32,584 bases of DNA from positions 1 through 32,584 of the forward strand of contig JAIOPR010000042.1 in assembly GCA_021413805.1 (NCBI GenBank). The letters run 5' to 3'. Numbering within the stretch: the first letter of the stretch is position 1; every line of letters starts with the position of its first letter. Of this stretch, positions 1-10,113 are shown piece after piece. The DNA comes from Planctomycetota bacterium (GTDB taxonomy: Bacteria > Planctomycetota > MHYJ01 > WSZJ01). The notes beneath the pieces are model-generated. The model worked only from the letters and a program-made list of their open reading frames with translations, was not told the origin of the DNA and made no database searches. The position numbers and the translations under genes are program-made.

Positions 1-939
1 GGCATCAATCTCCAGACGGGTTTTTCCCACGGCGAGGCCTGGCGGCCGCTGACGTCGATGTTCCTGCACGGCAGCCTGCTGCACATCGCCCTGAACATGT
101 TCGCGTTGTGGCAGCTCTGCCCGGCGCTGGAGCGCACGCTCGGCTCGGCGCGTTTCGCGACGATCTACTTCGGTGCCGGGCTCGCGGGGTCGCTGGCGAG
201 CATGGCGTTCGAGCCGGCCAGCCTCGGGGCGAGCGGGGCGATCTGCGGGATCATGGCCACGTTCATCCGGCTCGAGCGGGTGTCGCTGGGGTCTTTCCGG
301 GCGGTGTGGCGCGACCCGGTCGGGCAGCAGTTCCTCGTGTGGCTGGGGATCAACCTCGTCCTCGGGTTCTCAATGCCCCGCATCTCGAACGCCGCCCACA
401 TCGGCGGGGTCCTCGGCGGATGGGCGGTGGGCGCCGCCGTCATGCCCGCCCTTCGCGGCATGGATCGCGGAAAGCTCTCGTCGCGCCCCTCCTGGATCAA
501 GCTCGCCGTCTGCGCGGTCGCCCTCGTCGCCTTCGGGATCGCCGACGCCCGCCCCGTCTGGTCCTCCTGGTACGTGGCCAGCCAGGCGGCCGCCGCTTCC
601 GCCAAAGGCGACACCCGGACCGCGCTCACCCTCGTCGAAAAAGCCCGCCACATGTCCATCGGCCGCCACGCCCAGACTTTCTTCGAGCTCGGGCTCGCCG
701 AACAGGAGGCTGATCGCGACGAGGTTGCCGAAGCGATGTACGCGGCCGCCGACGATCTCGGATTTCACGAAGAGCCCCTCGGCCACAACCAGGCGATCCT
801 GATCCACAAGCACGGCAACGAACGGGCGCTTCTCAATCACCTCCGCAAATGGCGGGATCGCGGGATCGAGCTCGAGAAATGGCAGGACAAGCTCACCGAA
901 CTGGAGGCCAGGGAGGCGCGCGGTGAGCTCGGACGCTGA
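1..939 (+). CDS. Rhomboid-family intramembrane serine protease with C-terminal helical/TPR-like extension (5' truncated by window)
   Basis: Open frame from base 1: GINLQTGFSHGEAWRPLTSMFLHGSLLHIALNM..., rhomboid motifs HGSLLHIALNM, GASGAICG (Ser) and NAAHIGGVLGGW (His). Confidence 0.9.
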   Translation, partial: GINLQTGFSHGEAWRPLTSMFLHGSLLHIALNMFALWQLCPALERTLGSARFATIYFGAGLAGSLASMAFEPASLGASGAICGIMATFIRLERVSLGSFRAVWRDPVGQQFLVWLGINLVLGFSMPRISNAAHIGGVLGGWAVGAAVMPALRGMDRGKLSSRPSWIKLAVCAVALVAFGIADARPVWSSWYVASQAAAASAKGDTRTALTLVEKARHMSIGRHAQTFFELGLAEQEADRDEVAEAMYAAADDLGFHEEPLGHNQAILIHKHGNERALLNHLRKWRDRGIELEKWQDKLTELEAREARGELGR

Positions 940-1882
940 CGTTGCACGGCAGCTGAAGCGATACCGGCGGATGACCACGCTGGTCGGCTGGTGGCCGCGC
1001 TGGCTGGCTCGTGTTTTTTCGGTTTTCCGCACGCGCTGGGTGCTGGCGACGGGGGATTTCGACAAGGTGCGCAAGATCGTCTCGGACAACCTGGACCCGA
1101 TCCTGCCGCCCGGGGTCGATCGCGCCGCGGCGACGGAACGCCTTCTCCGGAATTACGGGATGTTCCTGACCGACTATTTCCGCATCCCCGCGATGAAACC
1201 CTCGTGGATGAAATCGATGTTCTGGCCGCTTCAGGGAATGGAACACATCGACGCGGCACTGGCGGCGGGGAAGGGCGCGATCCTGGCGACGGCGCACCTG
1301 GGGAACTGGGAGTTGGGAGGGATTGCGATGCGGATGCGCGGGCTGGGCGTGACGGCGGTCGCCGTGCCCGATTCGCTGAACGTGGCGGTGACGCAGTGGC
1401 GCGACGAAGCGCGCCGGGGCCACGGGATCGAGGTCGTGAACGTCGCGACGGGCCTCATGGCGCCGCTCGAGCTGGCCCGCGCCCTGGAGGCCAACCGCGT
1501 CGTCGCCATGCTCGTGGACCGGAATTTCGTCGAGAGCGACCCCGTCGAGCTCGATTTCTTCGGCCGGAAGGCGAAATTCCCCCGCGGCCCGGCGCTTCTC
1601 TCCCAAGCCACCGGCGCGCCGATCCTGCCGGCGTTCGTGATCATGGGGGCGAAAGGAAAGTACGTCGCGGAGGTCGGGACGCCGATCCGGTGTCCGGAAG
1701 AGGGCACGAAGCGGGAGCGGACCGCGGTCACGACGCGCAAGCTGGTGGACGTCCTTGAGCGCAAGATCCGCGAGAACGCCGAGCAGTGGTACATCTTCGA
1801 CCCCTACTGGGGCGGCGAGCCGCAGAGCAACACGGCCCGCGCCGTCGCGGGGTTGAAGGACATGACCAGCCCTCTCCAGTAA
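923..1882 (+). CDS. LpxL/HtrB-like lysophospholipid/lipid A acyltransferase
   Basis: ATAHLGNWELGG (H-x4-E motif), DRNFVESDPVELDFFGRKAKFPRGPALLSQATGAPILPAF; GTG start preceded by GGGAGG, overlaps rhomboid stop by 17 nt. Confidence 0.85.
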   Translation: MSSDADVARQLKRYRRMTTLVGWWPRWLARVFSVFRTRWVLATGDFDKVRKIVSDNLDPILPPGVDRAAATERLLRNYGMFLTDYFRIPAMKPSWMKSMFWPLQGMEHIDAALAAGKGAILATAHLGNWELGGIAMRMRGLGVTAVAVPDSLNVAVTQWRDEARRGHGIEVVNVATGLMAPLELARALEANRVVAMLVDRNFVESDPVELDFFGRKAKFPRGPALLSQATGAPILPAFVIMGAKGKYVAEVGTPIRCPEEGTKRERTAVTTRKLVDVLERKIRENAEQWYIFDPYWGGEPQSNTARAVAGLKDMTSPLQ

Positions 1883-1954
1883 CTGCATTTTCCCGGCGAA
1901 ACCCGGCGTTTCAGCCCGCTGAAAGTTCAATCTTTCTGCCCTCCCGCCGTCCGG

Positions 1955-1960
1955 TATAGT
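1955..1960 (+). promoter_or_regulatory. Putative -10 element (TATAGT) for the large lipoprotein gene
   Basis: TATAGT in the intergenic region 46 nt upstream of the ATG; -35 not convincing. Confidence 0.35.
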
Positions 1961-2005
1961 GGCCCACCCCGCAAGGCGGGCGTTCCCTCATTTCCGGAGA
2001 ATCTC

Positions 2006-5000
2006 ATGCTGCCCCGTTTCCGCCTCCTGCCTCTCTTCCTCGCAGCCCTCATCGCCGGATGCTCCGGCGATTCCGACAAGAAGCCCGCGGACTCGGGCGG
2101 CGGCGGGAAGGCGGCGTCTTCGGACAAGCCGGCGGACAAGCCTGCGGACAAACCCGTCGATGCTCCCGCGGCGCCCCGGAAGACGGTGGCGCTGGGCGAC
2201 GAAGAAGCCGCCCTGAAATCGATGCTCTCCGGCGACTTCGACGCGGAAATGAAGGCCTACGAGGGCCTCATGGCCTCGAACGCGTCTTCCCCGATGTGCG
2301 ACTACTACTGGTCGCGCTACATGGAAGCGGGGGATTTCGCGGACGACGACGTGACCGAGGAAATCGTCCGGGCGACGGACCGGCTGCTCGCGAAGGGAAT
2401 TCACCCGCTGGCCGAAGCGCAGGCCCGGAATTACCGGATGCTCGTGAACCGCGGGAAATCGAAGTTCGCGGAGGCGGAGAAGGAAGCGGTCGCGCTGGGG
2501 CTGGTGCGCGACTGGTTCCTGTGCGGGCCGTTCGATAACGAATCCGAGACCGGGTACAAGACCGCTTACGGCCCCGAGAAGGACTTCGGGCTCGACAAGA
2601 CCTACGAGGGAAAACACGGCAACAACGCCTGGTTCCGCTCCGCCGCCCGTGCCCGCTACGGCGCCGTGGACATGGCGCAGCTCTTCCGCCTCAACGCCGA
2701 CGTCTGTGCCTACGCCGTCGCCTACGTCCGAAGCGACTCGACCCGTCCCGTGGCGCTTCGCCTCGCCGCCGACGGCGCGACGAAAATCTGGGTGAACGGC
2801 AAGCTGTCGCTGGAGACGGACTGCTACCGGCCGATGGGGTTCGACCAGGATGTGGCAGCGGCGGTGCTGGAGAAGGGCTGGAACGTGGTGCTGGTGAAGG
2901 TGTGCCAGAAAGGCGGGGGCGAGGACACGAAGGACCTGCAGGACCTGTCCTGGGAATTTGCGCTTCGGCTGACGGAGCTGGACGGCAAGGCGCTGGCGGG
3001 ATGGGAGAGCGAAGGCGATCTCGCGAAGGCGAAGGGGCTGAAGGTTTCGGAGGTTTCGGGTGCGGTGCCCGGCAAGGTGGAGCGCGGGGCCGAGGGAGTG
3101 CTGATCGAGAACGTGAAGGCCGATGCGAACGATGCGTTGTCCCGGGCGCGGCTGGCGTTCCTGAAGCTGCGCCGGAACGAGCTGGACGAGAACGACCGCG
3201 GGGCGCGGGACCTGCTGCGCGAAGCGACGAAGATCGCGGACGGCGAGCCGGTTTTCTGGACGTGGCTGGCGGACGCGGAGGATGCGAAGAACCGCCGCCG
3301 TGCGGCGCTGGACAAGGCCTTTGAACTCGCTCCCGAATCGCCGCTTCTGATGTGCAAAGACGGCGATCTTCACGCGGGCCAGATCGACGACAAGGCGAAG
3401 GAGCGGTACGAGCAGGCGCTGTCGAAGCGCAAGGGTCTCGTGATGGCGCGGACGAACCTGGCGGAGGTGTACATCCGGCGGGGCGGCGTGTGGGTGAACG
3501 AGGCGAAGAAGATCTACCAGGGGATCATCAAGGACTTCCCGAACCACGGGATTGCGAAGGCGTACCTGGCGCGGCTTTCGGACCAGGCGCCGGTGGAGCA
3601 GACGAAGTACCTGGAGGACCGGCTGGCGTCGTGGGGGATCGACTTCCAGGTGCGCGGCCAGCTCATCGCGATTTACCGCCGGACGGGGGAGTTTGACAAG
3701 GCGGTGGCGCTGACGGACGCGCGGCTGGAGATGGAGCCGTTCGATGTGAATGCGCACCTGCAGGCTGCGGCGATCTACGAGTCGCGCGGGATGTGGGACA
3801 AGGCGATGGAGCGCTACCGGGCGGCGCTGGCGATCTCGCCGGAGAACGTCAACGCGATGCTCGCCGCCGCGAACTGCTCGATTGCGGCGGAGAAGAACGA
3901 CGAAGCGATCCGCTGGCTCGGGGATGCGCTCGCGGTCCGGCCGAACATGCCCGACGTGACCAAGCGGCTGCGTTCGCTGAAGCCGAAGGAAAAGGAGTTC
4001 TGGCGCGGCTACGAGGTGGACCTGAAGGCCTACATCGAGCAGGCCAAGACGGCCAAGCGCGTTACCGACGAGACCGCGACGTACGTCTTCAAGCACGACG
4101 TGATCTTCGTCAGCGAAAACGGCACCTGTAATTACTTCACCCAGCAGGTCATCAAGATCCACGACGAAACCGCCGCGCGCGGCTTCCAGTTCGCATCCGC
4201 CATCGGCGGCCATTTCGACACGTTCACCGGTGGCCGCGCGGAGTTCAAGACCGCCCGCCTCTTTCACCCGGACGGCACCGAAGTCGAGGGCGAGCGGCGC
4301 GAAGGCCAGTGGGGCGTCCACTTTCCCAACCCCGCCGCCGGCGACGTCATCGTCATGGAGTTCCAGATGGAAGAGAGCGGCGAGCCCCGCTACAAGGGCT
4401 ATTGGGGCCTCCTCCTGCCGCTTCAGCCCGAATTCCAGCCCGTCGCCAACGCCCGGATCACCCTCGTGCACCCGGAGTCGAAGCCGATTTACTACGAGGC
4501 CGTGCGGTTCGCTTCCAAGCCCCAGATCACCCAGAAAGACGGCAAGCTGGTGACGACGTGGGAAGTGCAGAACGTGGGGACGATCCACAACGAGCCGAGG
4601 ATGCCGGCGTTCTACGAGACGGTTCCGTACCTGCATTTCTCGACGTTCCGGACGTGGCAGGACGTGGGCGAGTGGTTCAGCGGGCTGGTGAAGGACCGGT
4701 TTGAAGCGTCGGTCGAGATGAAGGACGAGGTGAAGAAGGCGGTAGCGGGAGCGAAGAACCGGCAGGAGAAGATCGAGGCGCTGTACCAGCTGCTCGTGAG
4801 CCGGACGCGCTACGAGGCGCTCGGCCTGGAGAACCACGCGTACCTGCCGTTCAAGGCGAGCGAGACGTTCGAGCGGCATTACGGCGACTGCAAGGACACC
4901 GCGACGCTCTTCGTGACGATGATGCGCGAGGCCGGCGAGGAGGCGAACCTGGTGCTGGTCCGCACGAACGACCAGGGCGCGCTGGCGACGGGACTTCCCT

Positions 5001-5827
5001 CGATGAAAGTTTTCAACCACTGCATCGCGTGGGTGCCGGACTCGGGGAACGGGAAAGCGATGTTCATCGACGGGACGGCGCGCTACTACTCGGCGAAGGA
5101 CATGCCCTCGATGGACCAGGGCGCACTCGTGTTCGTCATCAGGAGCGACGACAAAGCCGCCGCTCAGGTCACCGAGTGGCTCCCGCCCGAGATGAATTCC
5201 CGGTCGCGCGTCATCACGGTCACGATCGGCACCGACGGAAGCGCGAAGGTCGTGGAAAAGGGGACGATCACCGGGATGGACGCCGGCCAGATCCGCAGCC
5301 GCTTCCAGGAAGGTTCCAAGCGCGAGAAGGAATGGGAGCAGTGGTACAACCGGATCTTCGACTCGGTGAAGGTGGACAAGCTCTCGTTCAACGACCTCGC
5401 GAACTACAACCTGCCGGTCGAGTACACGGCGGAATACACGGTGCCGCATTTCGCCCGCAAGGACGGCCGCGGCGTCGTCTTCCACCCGTCGCTCTTCCCC
5501 GCGAAAATGATGGAGCAGTACGGCCAGCTCGCCGAGCGCGAGCACGACCTGCTCCTCGAGTTCCCGAGGATGCGCGAGGACAAGGTGACGTTCGAGCTGC
5601 CGGCGGGGTGGAAGGCGAAGAGCCTGCCGCAGGGTGTCGATCGCGACTCACCGCTCGGGTCGTTCTACCTGAAGGCGAAGGCCGACGGGAACCGCATCCA
5701 GGTGGACAGCGGGATGAAGATCAAGACCGCGCGGATCCCGAAGGGCGACTACAAGATCTGGCGCGATTTCGCCGGCGAAATTGACGGCGCGCAGGACGAC
5801 GAGATCGTGATCGAGCCTGAGAAGTAA
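2006..5827 (+). CDS. Large lipoprotein: TPR repeats + DUF3857 + transglutaminase-like domain (intact Cys/His/Asp)
   Basis: Lipobox LAALIAGC; TPR-like helices; YGDCKDTATLFVTMMREAG, GLPSMKVFNHCIAWV, AMFIDGTARYY = transglutaminase-like triad. Confidence 0.85.
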   Translation: MLPRFRLLPLFLAALIAGCSGDSDKKPADSGGGGKAASSDKPADKPADKPVDAPAAPRKTVALGDEEAALKSMLSGDFDAEMKAYEGLMASNASSPMCDYYWSRYMEAGDFADDDVTEEIVRATDRLLAKGIHPLAEAQARNYRMLVNRGKSKFAEAEKEAVALGLVRDWFLCGPFDNESETGYKTAYGPEKDFGLDKTYEGKHGNNAWFRSAARARYGAVDMAQLFRLNADVCAYAVAYVRSDSTRPVALRLAADGATKIWVNGKLSLETDCYRPMGFDQDVAAAVLEKGWNVVLVKVCQKGGGEDTKDLQDLSWEFALRLTELDGKALAGWESEGDLAKAKGLKVSEVSGAVPGKVERGAEGVLIENVKADANDALSRARLAFLKLRRNELDENDRGARDLLREATKIADGEPVFWTWLADAEDAKNRRRAALDKAFELAPESPLLMCKDGDLHAGQIDDKAKERYEQALSKRKGLVMARTNLAEVYIRRGGVWVNEAKKIYQGIIKDFPNHGIAKAYLARLSDQAPVEQTKYLEDRLASWGIDFQVRGQLIAIYRRTGEFDKAVALTDARLEMEPFDVNAHLQAAAIYESRGMWDKAMERYRAALAISPENVNAMLAAANCSIAAEKNDEAIRWLGDALAVRPNMPDVTKRLRSLKPKEKEFWRGYEVDLKAYIEQAKTAKRVTDETATYVFKHDVIFVSENGTCNYFTQQVIKIHDETAARGFQFASAIGGHFDTFTGGRAEFKTARLFHPDGTEVEGERREGQWGVHFPNPAAGDVIVMEFQMEESGEPRYKGYWGLLLPLQPEFQPVANARITLVHPESKPIYYEAVRFASKPQITQKDGKLVTTWEVQNVGTIHNEPRMPAFYETVPYLHFSTFRTWQDVGEWFSGLVKDRFEASVEMKDEVKKAVAGAKNRQEKIEALYQLLVSRTRYEALGLENHAYLPFKASETFERHYGDCKDTATLFVTMMREAGEEANLVLVRTNDQGALATGLPSMKVFNHCIAWVPDSGNGKAMFIDGTARYYSAKDMPSMDQGALVFVIRSDDKAAAQVTEWLPPEMNSRSRVITVTIGTDGSAKVVEKGTITGMDAGQIRSRFQEGSKREKEWEQWYNRIFDSVKVDKLSFNDLANYNLPVEYTAEYTVPHFARKDGRGVVFHPSLFPAKMMEQYGQLAEREHDLLLEFPRMREDKVTFELPAGWKAKSLPQGVDRDSPLGSFYLKAKADGNRIQVDSGMKIKTARIPKGDYKIWRDFAGEIDGAQDDEIVIEPEK

Positions 5828-5891
5828 GCGGCCGTCCCCCTGGGCCCGATCCTGTGACACTTAAAAAATCAGCGCGGAGACCAATAACCTC

Positions 5892-8800
5892 ATGAAGCGG
5901 CTCCTTTTCCTCGGATCGTTCCTTCTCGCCCTTGCCCTGCGCGTTTCGGCCGACGATTCGGTCTTCTGGCTCGACAAGGAATCGGCGGAGGCGGCGACGG
6001 CGAAACTGACGAGCATCCCGGACGCGAAGCGCTCGGCGGCGGACGAGGTGCGGCTCGGCTGGGCGCTGTTCCTCTACCAGAACGACGCCGACCAGGCGCT
6101 GGAGGAATTCAAGAAGGCGGCGGCGCTCGACCCGAAGTCCGGCGACGCGTGGGAGGGGATCCACACCGCTTCGCTGGCCCGCATGCGGAACGACATCGGC
6201 GCCGACGCCGTGAAGAACCTCGTGATGTCCGAGCCGGACTCGACGCGCACCGAGGCGCTTTTCCGTGTCGGCCGCATCCAGCAGAGCCTGTTCAACCAGT
6301 GGACCGTGCCGCAGCGCATCGAGTTCGCGAAGGAGCTTCTCGCGAAGACGAAGAACGCCTTCACGCAGTCGGCGCTTCATGAGTGGCTCGAAAACCTCTA
6401 CGAAACGCAGGTGAAGACGGACCTGGCGTTCGGGGAGTGGCAGGCGGAAGGGCACGTGAAGCGCTGGCAGACGATCGGGCTTTTCGGGCAGGGCGGCGCG
6501 GCGTGCTACGACGACGTGCTGGCGCCGGAGACGGAATTCAAGCCGGCGGCCGAGTATTCCGTGGGGCTCGCGAAGGCGAAATGGGGAGCGGCGGAGTACG
6601 AAGCGGGGGACACGGACGGTTCGGTCGAGACGCGGGCGTTCGTGAGCCGCGGGACGTGTTTCTTCGCCCACGCCGTGCTGACGGTCCCGGAGCAGCGCGA
6701 CGGTTTCATCCGGATCCGCACGACCATGAGCTCGAAGGTCTGGCTGAACGGCGTCCTCGTCGGCGAGAACGACCTGGTCCGGAACGAATCGGGAAGCGAC
6801 CGGTGGTTCGGGGTGACGTTCTCGAAGGGTGCGAACGTGCTGCTCGTGAAGTACGTGGCGCCGGGAATGATGTTCGCGCACGACGTGACGCTTCTGCACG
6901 CCGACGGCCGGGCGATGACCGACGTGGAGAGCGCGATCGTCGAGAAGGATCCCGACGTGACGCGGAACGGCAAGGAAGCGCGGCCCGCGAAGGTCGCGGG
7001 CGATGCCTATGACACGCTGGTGGCCAAGGCGAAAGACATCAAGGCGTGCACGCTTCGTGAAGCTGTGCTCGCGAGCCAGCTTCTCCAGATCGCCGGGTTT
7101 CCCGAGGACGCGGAGAGCGTCTGCAGCCGCACGTTCGAGCTCGGCTCCGGTTCGGCCTACGTGCAGTTCTTCCGCGGCGCGTTCATCGCCGACTACGAGT
7201 TCCTGCCGCCGTCGCGCCGCGCCAACATTTCGCGGACGCACCACGAGAGGGCCATCGCGCTCGACGCCCGGTTTGTGCCGTCGCTTCTGCAACTCGCCCG
7301 CGAGAACGCCGAGAAGGAGACCGAGAAGGCCGTGGACCTCCTCCAGCAGGTGCTCGCCGCGAATCCTTCGTGCGCCGAGGCGTGGAGCCAGCTCTCCGCG
7401 GTGCAGGGCTCGCTCGGGTGGCACGCGGAGCAGGTGAAATCGATGCGCAAGGCCGCGGAATGCTGCGGCGGCGAGTACTCGTACGCCGCGCAGATGGTCC
7501 GCGAGAATGCCATGCAGCAGAACTTCCCCGCCGCCTTCGAACAGATCGCGGCCATCAAGAAGGCGCAGGGGATGGAAGCCTACTGGGAGGAAATCGGCCT
7601 CCTCGCCCAGTCCGGACGCGTGGACGACCAGCTCGCCGCCCTCGAGAACTACCGCCGCCATTACCCGCGCAACGCCGAGGTCGTCCTCCAGATCGCGGCG
7701 CTTCGCGAACGCCAGGGCAAGCTCGACGATGCAGAAGCGCTGATCAAGCAGGCCAGCGCGCTGAATCCGCGGAACGGCCAGATCCAGCAGAGGCTGCTCC
7801 AGTTCTACATCGACAACAACCGGGTCGACCAGGCCCGTGCGCTGATGACCGAGGTCATGCAGGCGCCGGCTCGGCTCGGCGCTTACGACGAATCTTCGCG
7901 GCGTTACCTGTCGTTCCTCGCCGGCGAAGGCGACGACTGGACGAAGCCGTGGGAAGTGGACGTCGCGGCCCTCGTCAAGAACGCGCCCAAGCCGGATTCG
8001 TTCGGCAAGGCCAGCCACACCGCCGTCCTCCTCGAGCAGCGCCTCGTCCGCGTCATCGGCGCCGACTTCAAGTGGATCGAGGAAGACGAGCACCGCGTCA
8101 TCATGATCCTCTCCAAGGAAGGCGGAGAGCAGCTGGGCCAGCTCAACCTCGGCCGCGGCGCCTGGGAGAACTTCCGCCTCCGCGAACTCCGCGTCTTCAC
8201 CCCCGACGGCCGCATCCTCGAGGCCGACGACGCGCAGGACCGCGGCGGCATCCGGATGCCCGAACTGGAGAAGGGCGCCATCCTGGAGTATCGCGTCAGC
8301 CGCTGCCGCGGGCCGATCGGCGTGGACCAGCCCGTGTTCGCCATCGACGACCCGGGACCTTTCAGGCACTTCAATGAGCCCGTCCTCTGGACACGCTACG
8401 CCGTCATCGTCCCCAAGGGCGCGCCGTGCCGGCTCGTCACGACGGGCGGCGCCGCGGCGACGGTGACCGAGAGCGACTCGACGACGACGTGGGCGTGGGA
8501 ATCGCGTGATCTCACGGAGATCGAGGCGGAAGCGTCCGTCCCGCCGCCGGAGGAGTTCCTGCCTTCGGTGCGTTTCATGAGCGGCAAGCCCACGATGGAC
8601 CAGACGATCGAGGCGTTCCGGTCGCAGGGGATGGGGCTGGCGCTCACGAGGGACGTCGTGGCGAAGGCGGAGGAGCTGACCAAGGGCTGCGCGGATCGGG
8701 AAGCCAAGGTCCGCGCGCTGTACAAGTTCGTGGTGAGCGAGATCAAGGCCGGGAACAACCGGATCCCCAGCCACACGCTGGCCGAGAAGGAAGGCCAGGC

Positions 8801-9755
8801 CGACGACCTGTTCATGTCTCTCCTCCGCGCCGCCGACATCCCCTTCGGCGTGGCATTCGTCCGCGCGCCGAAGCCGATGTGGCGCGAGTACGATCCCGAA
8901 ATCGGCCTTCCGCCGTACCAGACGCCGATGTTCCTCGTGCACCTCGACAAGCGCGACATCTGGCTCTGGCCGGTGCGCTGGAACCCGTGGGGTGGCCTCC
9001 CGAACAACCTCTACGGCGGCGACGCGATCGTCGTCGAGGGCCGAAGCGTCTACTTCCGCGACGTGCCGTCGCTGCCGCTCGCGGAGCGCGTCGTCTCCGT
9101 GCGCCTCCACGCCAAGGTGGACGACCAGGCGGTCGCCGATGTCAGCGGGGCGCTCATCTTCTCCGAGGGCGTTGCCGGAATCGTCCGCAACCAGCTCGAG
9201 CAGGTCGTCGATCCCGCGCAGCTCAAGACCATCGTCCAGCAGCGCGCCAACATGTTCTTCCGCGGCGTCACCGTGACGGCCACCAAGGTCAGCGATTTCG
9301 ACCTCGACGACCCCGAGCTCGCGATCTCGTTCGAAGGAACCTGCACCCAGTTCGCGCAGCGCAAGAAGGACAGCGACAGGATCACCTTCAAGCCCGTCTC
9401 CCCGCCCCTCAACCTCTCGGCACAGCTCGTCCGCGAAAGCGAACGCAAGCTCCCGATGCGGACCTACTGGGCCCAGCAGGTCACTTCATGCCTCACCATG
9501 ACCGTCGAGCTCCCCGAGTTCGCCGACATCCGCATCCCCGAAAACGTCGCCCTCGCGACCGAATTCGGCAACTACCACCTCACCTGCGTCCTCGACGGCC
9601 ACACCCTCAAGATCGAGCGCCGCGCCGAGTTCAACCAGATGGACATCGCCCCCGAACGCTGGTCCGCCTTCGCCGATTTCTGCAAGGGGATCGACGACGC
9701 GGAGAAGCGGTCGGTGGTGCTGAGGGTGAAGGGGAAGGCGACGGGGGAGAAGTAG
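5892..9755 (+). CDS. Large secreted TPR + DUF3857/transglutaminase-fold protein, paralogue of the preceding gene, catalytic residues absent
   Basis: Signal peptide MKRLLFLGSFLLALALRVSA; KVWLNGVLVGEN matches KIWVNGKLSLET of neighbour; LFMSLLRAADIPFGVAFVR aligns with LFVTMMREAGEEANLVLVR. Confidence 0.8.
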   Translation: MKRLLFLGSFLLALALRVSADDSVFWLDKESAEAATAKLTSIPDAKRSAADEVRLGWALFLYQNDADQALEEFKKAAALDPKSGDAWEGIHTASLARMRNDIGADAVKNLVMSEPDSTRTEALFRVGRIQQSLFNQWTVPQRIEFAKELLAKTKNAFTQSALHEWLENLYETQVKTDLAFGEWQAEGHVKRWQTIGLFGQGGAACYDDVLAPETEFKPAAEYSVGLAKAKWGAAEYEAGDTDGSVETRAFVSRGTCFFAHAVLTVPEQRDGFIRIRTTMSSKVWLNGVLVGENDLVRNESGSDRWFGVTFSKGANVLLVKYVAPGMMFAHDVTLLHADGRAMTDVESAIVEKDPDVTRNGKEARPAKVAGDAYDTLVAKAKDIKACTLREAVLASQLLQIAGFPEDAESVCSRTFELGSGSAYVQFFRGAFIADYEFLPPSRRANISRTHHERAIALDARFVPSLLQLARENAEKETEKAVDLLQQVLAANPSCAEAWSQLSAVQGSLGWHAEQVKSMRKAAECCGGEYSYAAQMVRENAMQQNFPAAFEQIAAIKKAQGMEAYWEEIGLLAQSGRVDDQLAALENYRRHYPRNAEVVLQIAALRERQGKLDDAEALIKQASALNPRNGQIQQRLLQFYIDNNRVDQARALMTEVMQAPARLGAYDESSRRYLSFLAGEGDDWTKPWEVDVAALVKNAPKPDSFGKASHTAVLLEQRLVRVIGADFKWIEEDEHRVIMILSKEGGEQLGQLNLGRGAWENFRLRELRVFTPDGRILEADDAQDRGGIRMPELEKGAILEYRVSRCRGPIGVDQPVFAIDDPGPFRHFNEPVLWTRYAVIVPKGAPCRLVTTGGAAATVTESDSTTTWAWESRDLTEIEAEASVPPPEEFLPSVRFMSGKPTMDQTIEAFRSQGMGLALTRDVVAKAEELTKGCADREAKVRALYKFVVSEIKAGNNRIPSHTLAEKEGQADDLFMSLLRAADIPFGVAFVRAPKPMWREYDPEIGLPPYQTPMFLVHLDKRDIWLWPVRWNPWGGLPNNLYGGDAIVVEGRSVYFRDVPSLPLAERVVSVRLHAKVDDQAVADVSGALIFSEGVAGIVRNQLEQVVDPAQLKTIVQQRANMFFRGVTVTATKVSDFDLDDPELAISFEGTCTQFAQRKKDSDRITFKPVSPPLNLSAQLVRESERKLPMRTYWAQQVTSCLTMTVELPEFADIRIPENVALATEFGNYHLTCVLDGHTLKIERRAEFNQMDIAPERWSAFADFCKGIDDAEKRSVVLRVKGKATGEK

Positions 9756-9807
9756 CGGAGGCCGAGCGTCGCGGGGTGGGGGGAAGTGCGTTTCACCCCG
9801 CGACGGC

Positions 9808-9813
9808 TACACT
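9808..9813 (+). promoter_or_regulatory. Putative -10 (TACACT) 6 nt before ATG; candidate leaderless promoter
   Basis: TACACT-gccctt-ATG. Confidence 0.4.
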
Positions 9814-9819
9814 GCCCTT

Positions 9820-10095
9820 ATGGCAACCATCCAGGTGACCGTCCCTGACAGCGCTTTCTCCGCCCTGCGCCGCTCCCCGCATGACTTCGCAGCCGAATTG
9901 CGCCTCGCGGGGTCCATCCATTGGTACCAGCAGGGGCAGATCAGCATGGAGCGCGCCGCCGAGATCGCGGGGATGGACCGGCGGGGGTACCTGGAAGAGC
10001 TGGCGCGGAGAAGGGTCGATGTGTTTCAGGTGGATATTGAGGACTTGAAGCGCGAGATATCTGGCGGTCGCGCCGCGCCGATAATCATTCAATAG
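9820..10095 (+). CDS. UPF0175 family protein (antitoxin-like)
   Basis: AAELRLAGSIHWYQQGQISMERAAEIAGMDRRGYLEELARRRVDVFQVDIEDLKREI resembles the UPF0175 core. Confidence 0.75.
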   Translation: MATIQVTVPDSAFSALRRSPHDFAAELRLAGSIHWYQQGQISMERAAEIAGMDRRGYLEELARRRVDVFQVDIEDLKREISGGRAAPIIIQ

Positions 10096-10113
10096 GTGGA
10101 AGGAGGAACCGCC

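Noticed and set aside
1909-1924. TTTCAG-cccg-CTGAAA inverted repeat after the acyltransferase gene
   Set aside because: Short stem with no U-tract; insufficient to call a terminator.
1988-5545. 1185-aa minus-strand ORF
   Set aside because: Antisense shadow of the TPR/DUF3857 gene; Arg/His/Val/Leu-rich composition without recognisable domains, typical of high-GC antisense frames.
5721-9110. 1129-aa minus-strand ORF
   Set aside because: Antisense shadow of the second giant paralogue; no domains or plausible start context.
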